The notes under the pieces: model-generated
Database searches by the model: none
Seen by the model: only the letters and a program-made list of their open reading frames with translations
Told to the model about the DNA's origin: nothing
Position numbers and translations under genes: made by a program
Source of the DNA: Bacteroidota bacterium
GTDB lineage: Bacteria > Bacteroidota > Bacteroidia > Chitinophagales > Chitinophagaceae
Assembly (NCBI GenBank): GCA_018267585.1
Contig: JAFDYE010000639.1
Span: 1 to 33,271, forward strand
Direction of reading: 5' to 3'
DNA: 33,271 nt
In this document: positions 24,841 through 33,271 of the stretch, piece after piece
How positions within the stretch are numbered: the first letter of the stretch is position 1
Layout of the letters: each line of letters starts with the position of its first letter

Positions 24841-25200
24841 TTAATATGCTTGGATTAATACTTCTGCAGGTATATGCAGCACCTCATTAAGTTTGCGGAT
24901 CATCGCAAGGCTGAGCTTTCTTTTGCCAGATAAGATTTCCGATTTGCGAGAGCGGGCACCCAAAATCTCCGAAAGCTCCACTTCTGACATGCCCATTTGT
25001 TCAATTCGGAATTTGATGGCTTCGAGTGGCGACGGTTTAGACACAGGAAAGTGCTCAAGCTCGTACTCTTTAACGAGGATAGACAAAACTTCTAATTCAT
25101 CGGATTCTTTTGATTCCGGCTTAATATTTTTTTGCATCAGCTCATATACACGTTGCAATGCGTCTTCGTACTGAATCTTATTTTTTATTGGTTTTAACAT
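24841..25200 (-). CDS. higA: HigA-type helix-turn-helix antitoxin
   Basis: This 119-residue protein has a variable N-terminal part and a C-terminal helix-turn-helix of the XRE/HigA (COG5499-like) type: AIKFRIEQMGMSEVELSEILGARSRKSEILSGKRKLSLAMIRKLNEVLHIPAEVL. HigA proteins bind and neutralise HigB and repress the operon. The start overlaps the end of the upstream higB by 23 bp, the typical toxin-first order of higBA loci. The symbol is used for the family, not for a proven orthologue. Confidence 0.88.
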   Translation of the reverse strand: MLKPIKNKIQYEDALQRVYELMQKNIKPESKESDELEVLSILVKEYELEHFPVSKPSPLEAIKFRIEQMGMSEVELSEILGARSRKSEILSGKRKLSLAMIRKLNEVLHIPAEVLIQAY

Positions 25201-25474
25201 AGCTTACTTTTTTTGCATCGATTTTATCATATTGTTTGTGCGTGCCGAACCAAACTATAAAGACGATTTTCAACCGGTATTCAATATCCACAATCAATCG
25301 GTAGCTATTCCCATGGATGTTGAAGATTACTCTTTTATCCGTTATCACAGAAGCATTGCGATACTGCTGTTTCAATTCATTGGGATTATTCCATTGTGCA
25401 GCTTCCGCCTCCTCATACCAAGCGAACAAGGCTTGTTCTGCTTCAGGAAAGGCTGTACAACGCTGCCTCCTCAT
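25178..25474 (-). CDS. higB: HigB-type RelE-superfamily mRNA interferase toxin
   Basis: This 98-residue protein matches the HigB toxin pattern closely: AEQALFAWYEEAEAAQWNNPNELKQQYRNASVITDKRVIFNIHGNSYRLIV and then KIVFIVWFGTHKQYDKIDA, including the conserved GN.YRL and GTH..YD.ID elements. HigB toxins cleave mRNA on the ribosome. The gene precedes higA with a 23 bp overlap. Its start codon lies inside the 3' end of another open frame (25443-25805), suggesting that the toxin pair was inserted next to or into that gene. Confidence 0.88.
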   Translation of the reverse strand: MRRQRCTAFPEAEQALFAWYEEAEAAQWNNPNELKQQYRNASVITDKRVIFNIHGNSYRLIVDIEYRLKIVFIVWFGTHKQYDKIDAKKVSYVKTNKK

Positions 25475-25805
25475 GATCCCCTCCCACGCCGCCGGTCAGC
25501 CTCTTTTCCGTAGCTTCATCAACTCCGCCCCTGAAGGCGACCTGGACGCTTGCTTCCAGGATGGCAGCCAGACGCTGACCTGTAGCCGCATAATAGTTTA
25601 TAGCCGTCTCAAAAGCCAGCTCCGTATCCCGCATATAATTGATGGAAAACAGGAACAGGGCCTTCCAGGCTTCGGTATCGGAGGAGCTATCGCGCACAAC
25701 GCCCTTGAGCCACCAATACAGTTCGCCGACGGAAGATTCGCTCTTCCGCTCATGGTCGGGCAGCCGATTGAAGATGGCTATATTGGCTGAGATATTCACT
25801 GGCAT
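25443..25805 (-). CDS. Hypothetical protein, possibly truncated at the island edge
   Basis: This is a 120-residue open frame with a plausible helical protein sequence (LYWWLKGVVRDSSSDTEAWKALFLFSINYMRDTELAFETAINYYAATGQRLAAILEASVQVAF) that I do not recognise. Its base composition is GC-rich like the flanking chromosome, unlike higBA. Its last 11 codons overlap the higB start, and that C-terminal stretch (GGDHEEAALYSLS) looks like random read-through. I infer that an older gene may have lost its end where the island begins. It could also be a spurious frame. Confidence 0.45.
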   Translation of the reverse strand: MPVNISANIAIFNRLPDHERKSESSVGELYWWLKGVVRDSSSDTEAWKALFLFSINYMRDTELAFETAINYYAATGQRLAAILEASVQVAFRGGVDEATEKRLTGGVGGDHEEAALYSLS

Positions 25806-25871
25806 TAAAAATGCAGGTATATAAGATCTTTTACTCCTCAGGTAATGACCCGCTCACTGATACCTCAAAAC

Positions 25872-26762
25872 CTACTTAAACAACTCCCCCGGTATCCCCG
25901 CAATACCCCTTATCTTAATGTCCTTGTAAAAAACCTCCGCCCCCTCCGACTGCAGCTGTATCTTCCCCTTTGTCAGCGGCCGCACGGCCCCACTATCCAC
26001 CTGCCCGTTGCGATACAACACCATCATCACCTTCCCATTCACCACATGCACGCTCGTGTCCCCATGACAATAAAGATCCAGCTGATTCCACTCCCCCGTA
26101 GCCTTTTCCGCATCACCCCTCTTTATACAATGCCGTCCCGGCTTTTCATCCGCCCGAAAACTATACAAAGCCCCAGCCGGATCATACACATAGTCGCTAT
26201 CATTGGCCTTCACCGCCGGGATCGAAGCCATACCGCCCGCACAACCCCAATAATCCCCGCAATCCCCTTCCTGTACCTGAAACTCCTGGCTCCGCATCCA
26301 GGCCCCATAATCCGCTCCATACGGCCCGACCGAATGATACAACAACCCGCTATCTTTCTTCTTCCCCTTCTTATTTCCCCAGTTCACCGAGCCCCACCGG
26401 AACAACAGCTGAAGGTGATAGTCGCCAAACTCCTTCTTCGTAGAGATCGCCCCGACATCCTCCCCCGAGATACGGATAACATGCTCTTCTCCATCCTTCA
26501 CCACCGTAAAAACATGATGCGGATCCTTGTTCAACCCGATCGGCGCCTTCAAATATACGTCCCACCCCTTCAGGTCCTTCCCGTCGAACAACGAGGTCCA
26601 CCCCCTGTCACCGCCCCGGCCGGCGTCCATCTTCCACCCCCTGTCACCGCCTCCGCCGGCATCCACCTTCCACCCCCTCTCCCCTGCGGCCCCCTTCTCC
26701 GCAGGCGCAACCATACCCAATCCAACCCCGCCCAACAGACAATAACAAATTAGTCGTAGCAT
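25872..26762 (-). CDS. Secreted DUF1080 (3-keto-disaccharide hydrolase-like) protein
   Basis: This 296-residue protein has an N-terminal signal (MLRLICYCLLGGVGLG). From about residue 57 the DUF1080 concanavalin-like fold follows: WTSLFDGKDLKGWDVYLK, then HVIRISGEDVGAISTKKEFGDYHLQLLFRWG, DSGLLYHSVGPYG, FQVQEGDCGDYWG and WNQLDLYCHGDTSVHVVNGKVMM. DUF1080 proteins act on glycosidic or 3-keto-glycoside substrates in several Bacteroidota. Between signal and domain lies a duplicated linker (about residues 26-53) encoded by 36 bp repeats, whose last unit runs into the first Trp of the domain. Confidence 0.9.
   Translation of the reverse strand: MLRLICYCLLGGVGLGMVAPAEKGAAGERGWKVDAGGGGDRGWKMDAGRGGDRGWTSLFDGKDLKGWDVYLKAPIGLNKDPHHVFTVVKDGEEHVIRISGEDVGAISTKKEFGDYHLQLLFRWGSVNWGNKKGKKKDSGLLYHSVGPYGADYGAWMRSQEFQVQEGDCGDYWGCAGGMASIPAVKANDSDYVYDPAGALYSFRADEKPGRHCIKRGDAEKATGEWNQLDLYCHGDTSVHVVNGKVMMVLYRNGQVDSGAVRPLTKGKIQLQSEGAEVFYKDIKIRGIAGIPGELFK
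26598..26691 (-). repeat. 36-bp tandem repeat in the DUF1080 gene linker
   Basis: Two full units (26598-26633 and 26634-26669) and a partial third (26670-26691) each begin ccaccccctgtcaccgcc or a close variant on the plus strand. They encode the repeated linker GDRGWKMDAGRG-like on the minus strand. The unit length of 36 bp keeps the frame. Confidence 0.85.
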
Positions 26763-26808
26763 AGTCAGAGATTATATCCTAATATACCAAAAATCCCGAT
26801 TCCCTTAA

Positions 26809-27507
26809 TCAGCAGATCAATAACAACCTCTTCTGCCCGGGCTTCTCCAGCGGCGCCCGGTGAATACAAGGAAGCACGCGGCTTTCAGGATGATCGATCG
26901 CCAGCCTCCAAAGGTTACCAACCCCCAGGCCGATCGGACGCGCACCAGGCTGTGCCTGATAATGAAGGTCAAAAAAATGCTCACTCAGGAATGATTCAAA
27001 ACCTTCATCCGCCCCGTCATACAACTCTCCGAGTTCATCCCGTATTTCCGGAATCAGTACCTTCTTTTTAGCTTGTGAATTGGGCAAGATCTCACTCGCC
27101 TCGCCATAATAGGTGCACAAAAAAGTATCGGTTGGTATAGGAGATCGATCTACATGAAAAGAATAAACATCCGTCGGCAACACCGGACAGGCATCGTCCC
27201 GGTCATAGTGACTGATCACATTCAGCACCGGCGATGCGCCATGGGCCTTCAACAGCTCCAGGTCAGCCAACAGGATTTCACGCGCAACCTGACCCTGCTC
27301 ACTCAACCTGAGCCCACACAGCTCCTCTCGTTCGACCACCGTAATATTTCCCCGCAGCTCTACATTTTTAACGATCTCGGAAAAATCACCCCCCAGCTCC
27401 CGCGCCCAGCAGATCGCATTCGTCTCTCCCCCAAAGGATGCACCAACAAGCTCCCGAAAACTCGTGACACAACGAATTTGCCGCTCAGCATCAGATATGT
27501 CTATCAT
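26809..27507 (-). CDS. DUF1826-like protein of unknown function
   Basis: This 232-residue soluble protein has the layout of DUF1826 proteins: an early NAICWARELGGDF segment, a central YSFHVDRSPIPTDTFLCTYYGEASEILPN block, and a late CIHRAPLEKPGQKRLLL block. The spaced FHxD and HR residues would suit a metal-binding, cupin- or oxygenase-like centre, but that is inference. No signal peptide is present. It sits alone, 170 bp downstream of the dehalogenase gene and 46 bp upstream of the DUF1080 gene on the same strand. The match is by remembered motif pattern only, so the family call is tentative. Confidence 0.6.
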   Translation of the reverse strand: MIDISDAERQIRCVTSFRELVGASFGGETNAICWARELGGDFSEIVKNVELRGNITVVEREELCGLRLSEQGQVAREILLADLELLKAHGASPVLNVISHYDRDDACPVLPTDVYSFHVDRSPIPTDTFLCTYYGEASEILPNSQAKKKVLIPEIRDELGELYDGADEGFESFLSEHFFDLHYQAQPGARPIGLGVGNLWRLAIDHPESRVLPCIHRAPLEKPGQKRLLLIC

Positions 27508-27677
27508 AATCCTTTTAATTGCCCGGTCAAATTTACCACTTTACACACCACCAAACCCATAAGAAAAAACCCGATCACCATGTCCAACACCTGTGCAACA
27601 AAAGATCCGGTTGGAAACCAGTAATCCGCCCCCCACCCCAGACAAATACCACGCCCCCCATCAACACCGCGCCAAGT

Positions 27678-28583
27678 CTATTTCCCCCGAACCCCCTTCA
27701 CAAACCCGGCAATGGCCTCCCCAACCTCCCCGGGACTATCCTCCTGTAAAAAATGTTTCCCCCTGACCGTAATCTCCTTCTGATTAGGCCATAGCCCGCA
27801 AATCCTCCGGACACTGTCATTCTCCACCGCCCCGGGATCCCCATGGATCCAAAGCTTGGCGACAGGACTCTGGACAAGCCATCTGCCATAACCGGCAACT
27901 ACCTCTGCCACCTCCTTCGGCTCTCCATCCAACGGTATCTGACGGGGAAACGACAACGTCGGACGACGATCCTCACCCTCGTTAAGAAAAGGCCGCCGAT
28001 ACTCCGCCATCTCCGCATCACTAAGCTCCCGCAAGATCCCCCCGGGCAACACCTTTTCAACAAACACATTATTTTTCAATACCATCTCCTCCCCGGCCGG
28101 AGACCGCAATACCCTGAACAGATCCCGCACCTTCGGCTCAAATTCGTCCCACGCGAACGGGATCGCAAGCGCTTCCATATGAACGATGCCCTGAACACGC
28201 GAAGGATGCCGGCTCGCCCAGTCAAACCCAAGTACAGAACCCCAGTCGTGAAGCACAAGTATCACCCGAACACCCAGCCCCAGTTCCTCCCAAAGCGCGA
28301 AAAGGAACTCACGCTGTTCCTCGTAAGTGTAGGAAGAACCGGGAAGTTTCGAAGAATCACCCATGCCGATCAGGTCGCAGGCAATAAGTCGCCCAAGACC
28401 GCTGCAATAAGGCATGATATTCCGCCAGAGATACGACGAGGTCGGGTTCCCATGCTGAAACACAATAGGATCACCTTCTCCCTCATCAATATAGGCCATA
28501 CGGCGGCCCTTGATCTCGATAAATTTCTTTTCGGCAAACGGCCTTTCGCCGAGAACAGGCTGTCCAGGAACTTTGCTTTCCAT
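27678..28583 (-). CDS. Haloalkane dehalogenase (alpha/beta hydrolase)
   Basis: This 301-residue enzyme hydrolyses carbon-halogen bonds of haloalkanes to alcohol and halide. The full catalytic set of subfamily HLD-II is visible: [12 protein letters not shown] with the halide-binding Asn46, [13 protein letters not shown] with nucleophile Asp113 and halide-binding Trp114, ME with the acid Glu137, and [10 protein letters not shown] with catalytic His277. The ATG at 28583 ([12 protein letters not shown]) gives the usual family length; the frame remains open to 28613. A Crp/Fnr regulator gene ends 62 bp upstream. The pentad makes this call strong, though the natural substrate is unknown. Confidence 0.92.
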   Translation of the reverse strand: MESKVPGQPVLGERPFAEKKFIEIKGRRMAYIDEGEGDPIVFQHGNPTSSYLWRNIMPYCSGLGRLIACDLIGMGDSSKLPGSSYTYEEQREFLFALWEELGLGVRVILVLHDWGSVLGFDWASRHPSRVQGIVHMEALAIPFAWDEFEPKVRDLFRVLRSPAGEEMVLKNNVFVEKVLPGGILRELSDAEMAEYRRPFLNEGEDRRPTLSFPRQIPLDGEPKEVAEVVAGYGRWLVQSPVAKLWIHGDPGAVENDSVRRICGLWPNQKEITVRGKHFLQEDSPGEVGEAIAGFVKGVRGK

Positions 28584-28645
28584 ATTTTTTACTGTTTTAA
28601 TACAGCAAAGCAACGATCCGCCCGGCAGCCAAAAAATAATGTACC

Positions 28646-29233
28646 TTAAGGTTTCTTGCGGGACATATTCGCCTTCATCTGACTAAAGAATTCAGGCGTC
28701 ACCCCGATATACGACGCGATATACTTCTGCGGTATCCGGCTTTCAAGACCGGGATAGCTCCTGGTAAATAGATCATACCTACCTTCCGCAGGCTGCGAAA
28801 GATTGGCATTGATCCTGTTTTGATGAAACACAAATGCGTTTTGAAATAAGATCCTGAAGAACCGTTCGAACTTTGGCGCGCGCAGGTACAAAATATCCAG
28901 ATTTTCCTTGCTGATCTGCAACAGGGACGTAGCTTCCAGCGCTTCCAGATTATTGACACTCTTCTGTCCGGAAAAATAGCTGAACAGGTCGCCGCTGCAC
29001 CACCAGTCTTCGGGCGCAAACATCAGCACATGCTCCTTCCCCGCCTGATCAATTGTATAAGTCCGCAGACATCCTTCGACCACAAAAAATTGATGCCTTG
29101 CCACATCGCCTTCCTTTAACAACGACTCTTTTCTCCTGACAGTCCTCGGAAAAGCCAGGGAAGAGAACACCTCCAACTCTTCCTCCGTCGGCTCAATATG
29201 CCGCCTTAAGTTCTCTATAATACCTTCATGCAT
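28646..29233 (-). CDS. Crp/Fnr-family transcriptional regulator
   Basis: This 195-residue protein has an N-terminal cyclic-nucleotide-binding-like beta barrel ([30 protein letters not shown], then [15 protein letters not shown]) and a C-terminal helix segment [25 protein letters not shown], which is the short winged-helix end typical of many Bacteroidota Crp-like regulators. No cysteine cluster for an iron-sulfur centre is seen, so it is not Fnr-like in sensing. It lies 62 bp upstream of the dehalogenase and 32 bp downstream of zwf, all on one strand, so it could be part of a zwf-crp-dehalogenase unit or control the dehalogenase. Confidence 0.9.
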   Translation of the reverse strand: MHEGIIENLRRHIEPTEEELEVFSSLAFPRTVRRKESLLKEGDVARHQFFVVEGCLRTYTIDQAGKEHVLMFAPEDWWCSGDLFSYFSGQKSVNNLEALEATSLLQISKENLDILYLRAPKFERFFRILFQNAFVFHQNRINANLSQPAEGRYDLFTRSYPGLESRIPQKYIASYIGVTPEFFSQMKANMSRKKP

Positions 29234-29265
29234 ATCCTTGAAGATAATGCAATTTGCAGAACCAA

Positions 29266-30813
29266 CTATGTCGCCGCGACGATCTGCGCCTTCTTCTCCG
29301 GCTCCGACAGCCTCGCCTCCACCCCATTCTCATGGTTCAGCTTGAACCAGTCCTTCGCAAAAGGCTTCAGCAACGCACTCGCCGCCTTCGGCCCCCAGCT
29401 ACCCGCCTCATAGGTCAAAAGACCTTTCTTCGGCGACTTATGCCAGGCATTCAGTATCGGCATCACCACCTTCCAGGCCGCCTCGATCTGGTCATCCCGC
29501 ATGAACTGCGTGGCATCACCCTCCAGCACATCCAGCAACAACGCCTCGTAAGCCTCCGGCAGGGACTCTTTGAAATTATCCTTATACATAAAGTCCATCT
29601 CCACCGACTCCAGTTTCATGTGCAGACCCGGAACCTTTCCCTCGAACATCAATCCGATCTCCAGCTCAGGCTGAATGCTGATGATCAGCTGATTTGGCAT
29701 CAGATCATCCTTGAAGATCTTGTGCGGGGAATCCTTGAACTGGATCATGATCACAGACGACTGACGCGGCATACACTTGCCCGTCCGCAGGAAGAAAGGC
29801 ACGCCCTTCCACTTCTCGCTGTCGATGAACATCCGCGCCGCCACAAAAGTCTCCGTGGAGGAATCGGGAGCCACCTGAGCCTCCTGCCGGTACCCGACCT
29901 GGGCCTTCCCATTGATCTCACCCGCCGTATACTGACCACGAACCACTTCCTTAAAAACGCTCTGCGCCGTATAAGGCCTTATATTCTTCAGCACCTTCAC
30001 CTTGGCATCCCGGATGGCCTCGGCCTCGTACGCCTTCGGACAATCCATCGCAATGATGCACAACAGCTGCAGCAGGTGATTCTGTATCATATCCCGCAAT
30101 GCCCCGCTGCTGTCATAATAACCACCCCGGGTACCCACGCTGACCTCTTCCGCCACGCTTATCTGGACATGATCGATATACCTGTTGTTCCACAACGGCT
30201 CAAAAACGTAGTTCGCAAAACGGAACGCCATTATATTCTGCACCATCTCCTTGCCCAGATAGTGATCGATATGATAGATCTGCTTCGCCTTAAAGCGCTT
30301 GTTCATATACCGGTTCAGCTTACGCGCAGACTCGAGGTCCGTGCCGAACGGCTTCTCGACCACGATCCGGTCCAGCGCATCCCTGTTGCACAACTTCTGA
30401 ACGCACAACGAATCGGCGATCACCTCGATGAACCGCGGCGCAACCGCCAGGTAGAACATCCGGACTCCCCGCTGCTGCTCCCGATCCTCGAAGCCCTTGA
30501 TCTGCTCCTTCAGCGCCGCATACGTCTCTTTCTTCACAAAATCGCCCTGCACATAATGGACCCGTGATGAAAAACTGGCCCATTTCTCCCTGTCCGCCTT
30601 CCCCATCCTGCTGAACTCATCCACACCAGCCAGCAGATAATCCTTGTACTCCTGCTCGTCAACCGTCACGAAATCCACACAAAAGATCGAAAAGACCGGC
30701 GGCAGGTGATTGTCGACATATAGATTGAAAAGGGCAGGTATCAGCTTGCGTTTCGTCAGATCGCCTTTGGCGCCGAAGATCGTAATGGCGGAGGGAAATA
30801 TTTTTCTGCTCAT
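29266..30813 (-). CDS. zwf: Glucose-6-phosphate dehydrogenase
   Basis: This 515-residue enzyme makes 6-phosphogluconolactone and NADPH at the start of the oxidative pentose phosphate pathway. It shows the dinucleotide-binding FGAKGDLTKRKLIPALFNL (Gly14, Gly17), the RIVVEKPFGTDLESA segment, the substrate signature YHIDHYLGKEMVQN, and the catalytic base region DMIQNHLLQ, then the C-terminal RTGKCMPR block. All expected blocks are present at normal length. The gndA and pgl genes that often accompany zwf are not adjacent; instead a Crp/Fnr gene follows by 32 bp. rpiA of the same pathway lies about 20 kb away. Confidence 0.96.
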   Translation of the reverse strand: MSRKIFPSAITIFGAKGDLTKRKLIPALFNLYVDNHLPPVFSIFCVDFVTVDEQEYKDYLLAGVDEFSRMGKADREKWASFSSRVHYVQGDFVKKETYAALKEQIKGFEDREQQRGVRMFYLAVAPRFIEVIADSLCVQKLCNRDALDRIVVEKPFGTDLESARKLNRYMNKRFKAKQIYHIDHYLGKEMVQNIMAFRFANYVFEPLWNNRYIDHVQISVAEEVSVGTRGGYYDSSGALRDMIQNHLLQLLCIIAMDCPKAYEAEAIRDAKVKVLKNIRPYTAQSVFKEVVRGQYTAGEINGKAQVGYRQEAQVAPDSSTETFVAARMFIDSEKWKGVPFFLRTGKCMPRQSSVIMIQFKDSPHKIFKDDLMPNQLIISIQPELEIGLMFEGKVPGLHMKLESVEMDFMYKDNFKESLPEAYEALLLDVLEGDATQFMRDDQIEAAWKVVMPILNAWHKSPKKGLLTYEAGSWGPKAASALLKPFAKDWFKLNHENGVEARLSEPEKKAQIVAAT

Positions 30814-30828
30814 ACCCCAAACTTAACG

Positions 30829-30853
30829 AAAAAAGGGGCCGCAGCCCCCTTTT
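30829..30853 (-). terminator. Rho-independent terminator after the M1 peptidase gene
   Basis: AAAAGGGG (30831-30838) pairs with CCCCTTTT (30846-30853) around a seven-base loop. On the minus strand the stem is followed directly by a T-rich run (TTTTTTCG), as in an intrinsic terminator. It lies 13 bp beyond the M1 stop and 17 bp before the zwf start, separating the two genes. Confidence 0.75.
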
Positions 30854-30866
30854 CCTATTTGTTAAT

Positions 30867-32828
30867 TTACTGTTTCCATGTATTATTGGTCGTATCCACA
30901 TCCGGATAACGCTGATCCGGATCCACCGTCACCTGAACGATCTTGCTGGTGGAAGCATAATGGAATTTCCAGACAGAACCATGCATCCATATCTCCACGG
31001 GAAGCCTCACGCGCGAAGTCTTTCCATTCTCCTCCTTCACATCCACGGTGACAGGCATAGGCAGCTTTTGCCTGTTCTCGATCGTGATCAGCGCCCCCTC
31101 GGCCTGGTTGCCATTGATATATTCTACACCCGTAACAGCCTGGTCGATCTTCCAGTTGTTAAAGAACCATCCCCGCCAGAACCAGTCAAGCGTTTCTCCT
31201 GACGCATTCTCGATCGCATGAAAGAAGTCATAAGGAGTCGGATGCTTGAACGCCCACTCGTGAACATAATAGCGGAATGCGTAGTCGAACCGGTCCTTGC
31301 CCAGCACTTCCTCCCTCAACAGCTCAAGACCCGTACCCGGTTTATTATAGGACAACGTACCCCACTCCCTTGTCGGCATCTGGTCCGGGATCGTCATGAT
31401 CGGATTGACGGGATTGAAGAAAGCATTCGCCAGCCGGCTCCGGTCTTTTAGGACACGCAGATATTCCCCCTTGTTAAAAGCCGAATCCGCCACCGTGTTG
31501 ATAAAGGTATTGAACCCTTCATCCATCCACGGATACTTCCGCTCATTGCTGCCCACGATCATCGGGAACCAGTTGTGCCCAAATTCATGACGGGTCACAC
31601 CCCAGAGACTTCCCTTCCTCGCCCGCTCGCTGCAAAACACGATCCCCGGATACTCCATACCCCCTACGACACCGGCCACATTGGTGGCGGAAGGATAGGA
31701 GAACTCATAAAGATATTTGGAGTAGTACTCGATACAACCTTTGACATATTCGGTGCTGCGTCCCCAGGCAGAATCCCCGGCGCTCTCTACCGGATACAGC
31801 GACTGCGCCAGCGCCTTCTTGCCGCTGGGCAGATCGATCCTCGCTGCATCCCAGATAAAGGCTTTCGAAGCCCCCCACGCCACATCGCGCGTATTGAGAC
31901 ACCTGAACTTCCAGACAAGACGCGCCTTCGAGGGCCTGCTGGCAGCATCGTTCAGCTCGCTCTCGCTGCGGATCGCCACCGTCTTCTCGCTCGTCTTCGC
32001 CACCTGGTAACGCTTCTGCTGCACAGGCGTCAATACCTCCATCGGATTCAATAGCTCTCCGCTGCCCCCTACGATCATGTCCCCCGGCACATCGACACTG
32101 TATTCAATATTGCCATATTCCAGGTAGAACTCACCCTGACCCAGATACGGCAGCGTATTCCAGCCTACGACATTATCATAAACACACATCCGGGGATACC
32201 ACTGCGCTACTTCATAGATCCAGCCGTTCTTGGTATCAAGCCGCCCCGTGCGATCAGTACCATACTCGGGTATCTTGAAGGAATAGCTGATACGAAGCTT
32301 CAGCACCCCGCCGCTCTTCAGCGGAGCGGGCAGCTTCACCTGCATCCTCGTATCGGATACCAGCGTGTCGGCGCTGCTCGCCTTGCCAGTTGCAGTATTG
32401 ATCAGTTCCACGGACTTCAGCTCATAGCCTCCGTCAAAAGCATTCCGGTTCGCCCAGCGGCCACCCGATATATCCGTCCCCGCAACACCCCTCGAGTCCA
32501 GCTTGTAGATATTCTGATCCATCTGCAGCCACACAAAAGGAAGATCACTCGGACTATTGTTCTTGTAGGTGATGGTTACCGTCGCCGACAACGACTGGTT
32601 CACCTCATCCAATTTTGATTCGATCCTGTAGTCGGCGCTGTTCTGCCAGTACTTCGACCCGGGCTTGCCATCTGCCCCGCGTACATCGTCTCCATAAGCC
32701 GGATAGAAGATCGGCGCAAACGCCTCATGGGCATCATATACAGAGGAAGAAGACCCGGACTGGGCACGGACGGCCTGCTGACCTAATATCAGACCGGCCA
32801 GCGCCAGCGTACGAATTGTTTTACTCAT
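30867..32828 (-). CDS. Exported M1-family metallopeptidase
   Basis: This 653-residue peptidase has a signal peptide ending VRAQ. The zinc motif HEFGHNW (His414, Glu415, His418) and the third ligand Glu437 in WMDEGFNTF give the HEXXH-X18-E spacing of the M1 (gluzincin) family. The upstream exopeptidase-like motif is GGMEYPG, as in the Bacteroidota branch, instead of the classical GAMEN. The N-terminal beta-sheet domain ([26 protein letters not shown]) and the C-terminal [24 protein letters not shown] complete the family pattern. Such enzymes trim N-terminal residues from peptides, here outside the cytoplasm. A terminator follows the gene, and the DUF1963-like gene diverges from it. Confidence 0.93.
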   Translation of the reverse strand: MSKTIRTLALAGLILGQQAVRAQSGSSSSVYDAHEAFAPIFYPAYGDDVRGADGKPGSKYWQNSADYRIESKLDEVNQSLSATVTITYKNNSPSDLPFVWLQMDQNIYKLDSRGVAGTDISGGRWANRNAFDGGYELKSVELINTATGKASSADTLVSDTRMQVKLPAPLKSGGVLKLRISYSFKIPEYGTDRTGRLDTKNGWIYEVAQWYPRMCVYDNVVGWNTLPYLGQGEFYLEYGNIEYSVDVPGDMIVGGSGELLNPMEVLTPVQQKRYQVAKTSEKTVAIRSESELNDAASRPSKARLVWKFRCLNTRDVAWGASKAFIWDAARIDLPSGKKALAQSLYPVESAGDSAWGRSTEYVKGCIEYYSKYLYEFSYPSATNVAGVVGGMEYPGIVFCSERARKGSLWGVTRHEFGHNWFPMIVGSNERKYPWMDEGFNTFINTVADSAFNKGEYLRVLKDRSRLANAFFNPVNPIMTIPDQMPTREWGTLSYNKPGTGLELLREEVLGKDRFDYAFRYYVHEWAFKHPTPYDFFHAIENASGETLDWFWRGWFFNNWKIDQAVTGVEYINGNQAEGALITIENRQKLPMPVTVDVKEENGKTSRVRLPVEIWMHGSVWKFHYASTSKIVQVTVDPDQRYPDVDTTNNTWKQ

Positions 32829-32884
32829 ATCAACACTGATTTTTTATTATGGTCACGAAGGTATATTTTCCTAACTTCCATTCC

Positions 32885-33271
32885 ATGAATATCGCTGAAA
32901 TTAAAAATCGATTAGCAAAAAGGGCTACCGAACTGTCCGCCGGCGGCTTCAAACCTACCTACTCCGACAAAGAAAGCTGGATTGGACGCGTAGCCTTTTA
33001 CAAAGAAGACGAGTCCATCCCCCTCGACGCCGACGGCACTCCCATGCTCCCCCTGCTACAGCTTAGCCTCGAAGGACTCCCCTATATCCCCGACGGACTG
33101 GAGAATACCAAAATGATCACCCTCTTCATCAGCGAAAACCTCTCCACCGACGGCAATCCCCAGGGCGCCCCCTCCGCCAACGGCGACGGCTGGGTCCTCC
33201 GCGAATACAAAAAAGACGACCGGCTCGTTAACAAAAGACTCGAGAACCTCGACAACTACATCCGTTCATTC
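32885..33271 (+). CDS. DUF1963-like (YwqG-type) protein, truncated by window end
   Basis: The frame runs from the ATG at 32885 off the right edge, giving 129 residues. The text SWIGRVAFYKEDESIPLDADGTPMLPLLQLSLEGLPYIPDGLENTKMITLFIS fits the DUF1963/YwqG pattern, in which Q.nl..LP and a following LFIS-like strand are conserved. The function of the family is unknown; members are cytoplasmic and have no signal peptide, as here. An in-frame ATG at 32849 would add twelve residues (MVTKVYFPNFHS) without a family match, so I prefer 32885. The gene is divergent from the M1 peptidase. Confidence 0.7.
   Translation, partial: MNIAEIKNRLAKRATELSAGGFKPTYSDKESWIGRVAFYKEDESIPLDADGTPMLPLLQLSLEGLPYIPDGLENTKMITLFISENLSTDGNPQGAPSANGDGWVLREYKKDDRLVNKRLENLDNYIRSF

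Noticed and set aside
25845..26753. A 302-codon plus-strand open frame opposite the DUF1080 gene
   Set aside because: It is His/Pro/Arg-rich shadow sequence that includes the antisense of the 36 bp repeats; the DUF1080 reading is clear.
29254..30567. A 437-codon plus-strand open frame opposite zwf
   Set aside because: It is rich in Arg, His, Leu and Gln with no recognisable domain, while zwf on the other strand is fully conserved.

Overview
The window looks like chromosomal DNA of a member of the Bacteroidota, most likely a Chitinophagaceae-type soil bacterium. The clues are a SusC/SusD pair with an STN signalling domain, a FecR-type anti-sigma factor and an ECF sigma factor, a Crp/Fnr regulator with the short C-terminus common in this phylum, a WG-repeat protein, secreted DUF1080 and M1 peptidase genes, and GC-rich third codon positions. 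The taxonomic guess is inference. No rRNA, tRNA or CRISPR array was seen.

Layout. 1-9.8 kb has mixed strands: a partial metallo-beta-lactamase-fold hydrolase (-), a large membrane-anchored patatin-like protein and a Tat-exported Dabb protein (+), divergent FKBP isomerase (-) and Bcr/CflA-type efflux pump (+), then a minus-strand run rpiA -> SDR reductase -> SecD-P1-like lipoprotein -> broken TonB-domain gene, and a plus-strand membrane J-domain protein. From 9.9 to 32.8 kb every recognised gene is on the minus strand. The run ends at a divergent, truncated DUF1963-like gene (+).

The most coherent system lies at 9.9-21.9 kb. In transcription order it holds a tricorn-like S41 peptidase, an ECF sigma factor, a FecR anti-sigma factor, an STN-bearing SusC, a SusD, and an exported two-enzyme protein joining a cyanophycinase-like S51 serine hydrolase to an isoaspartyl peptidase/asparaginase-like Ntn hydrolase. 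Spacings are 10, 89, 81 and 10 bp, and the last pair overlaps by ATGA. I read this as a self-regulated locus for outer-membrane capture, import and periplasmic breakdown of a peptide or polyamide, with beta-aspartyl material such as cyanophycin as the leading substrate hypothesis.

22.3-25.5 kb is visibly AT-richer than its surroundings. It carries a UPF0175/DUF3368 (PIN) toxin-antitoxin pair, a WG-repeat protein with an unknown partner, and a HigB/HigA pair, so it reads as an inserted accessory island. Beyond it lie a DUF1080 lectin-like hydrolase, a DUF1826-like protein, a haloalkane dehalogenase with a Crp/Fnr regulator, glucose-6-phosphate dehydrogenase (zwf), a terminator, and an M1 metallopeptidase.

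Two recurring oddities stand out. Three unrelated genes carry in-frame GC-rich minisatellites with periods of 27, 18 and 36 bp. One gene, the TonB-domain protein at 5.8-6.6 kb, is broken twice: an in-frame stop right after its signal peptide and a one-base loss near its C-terminus.
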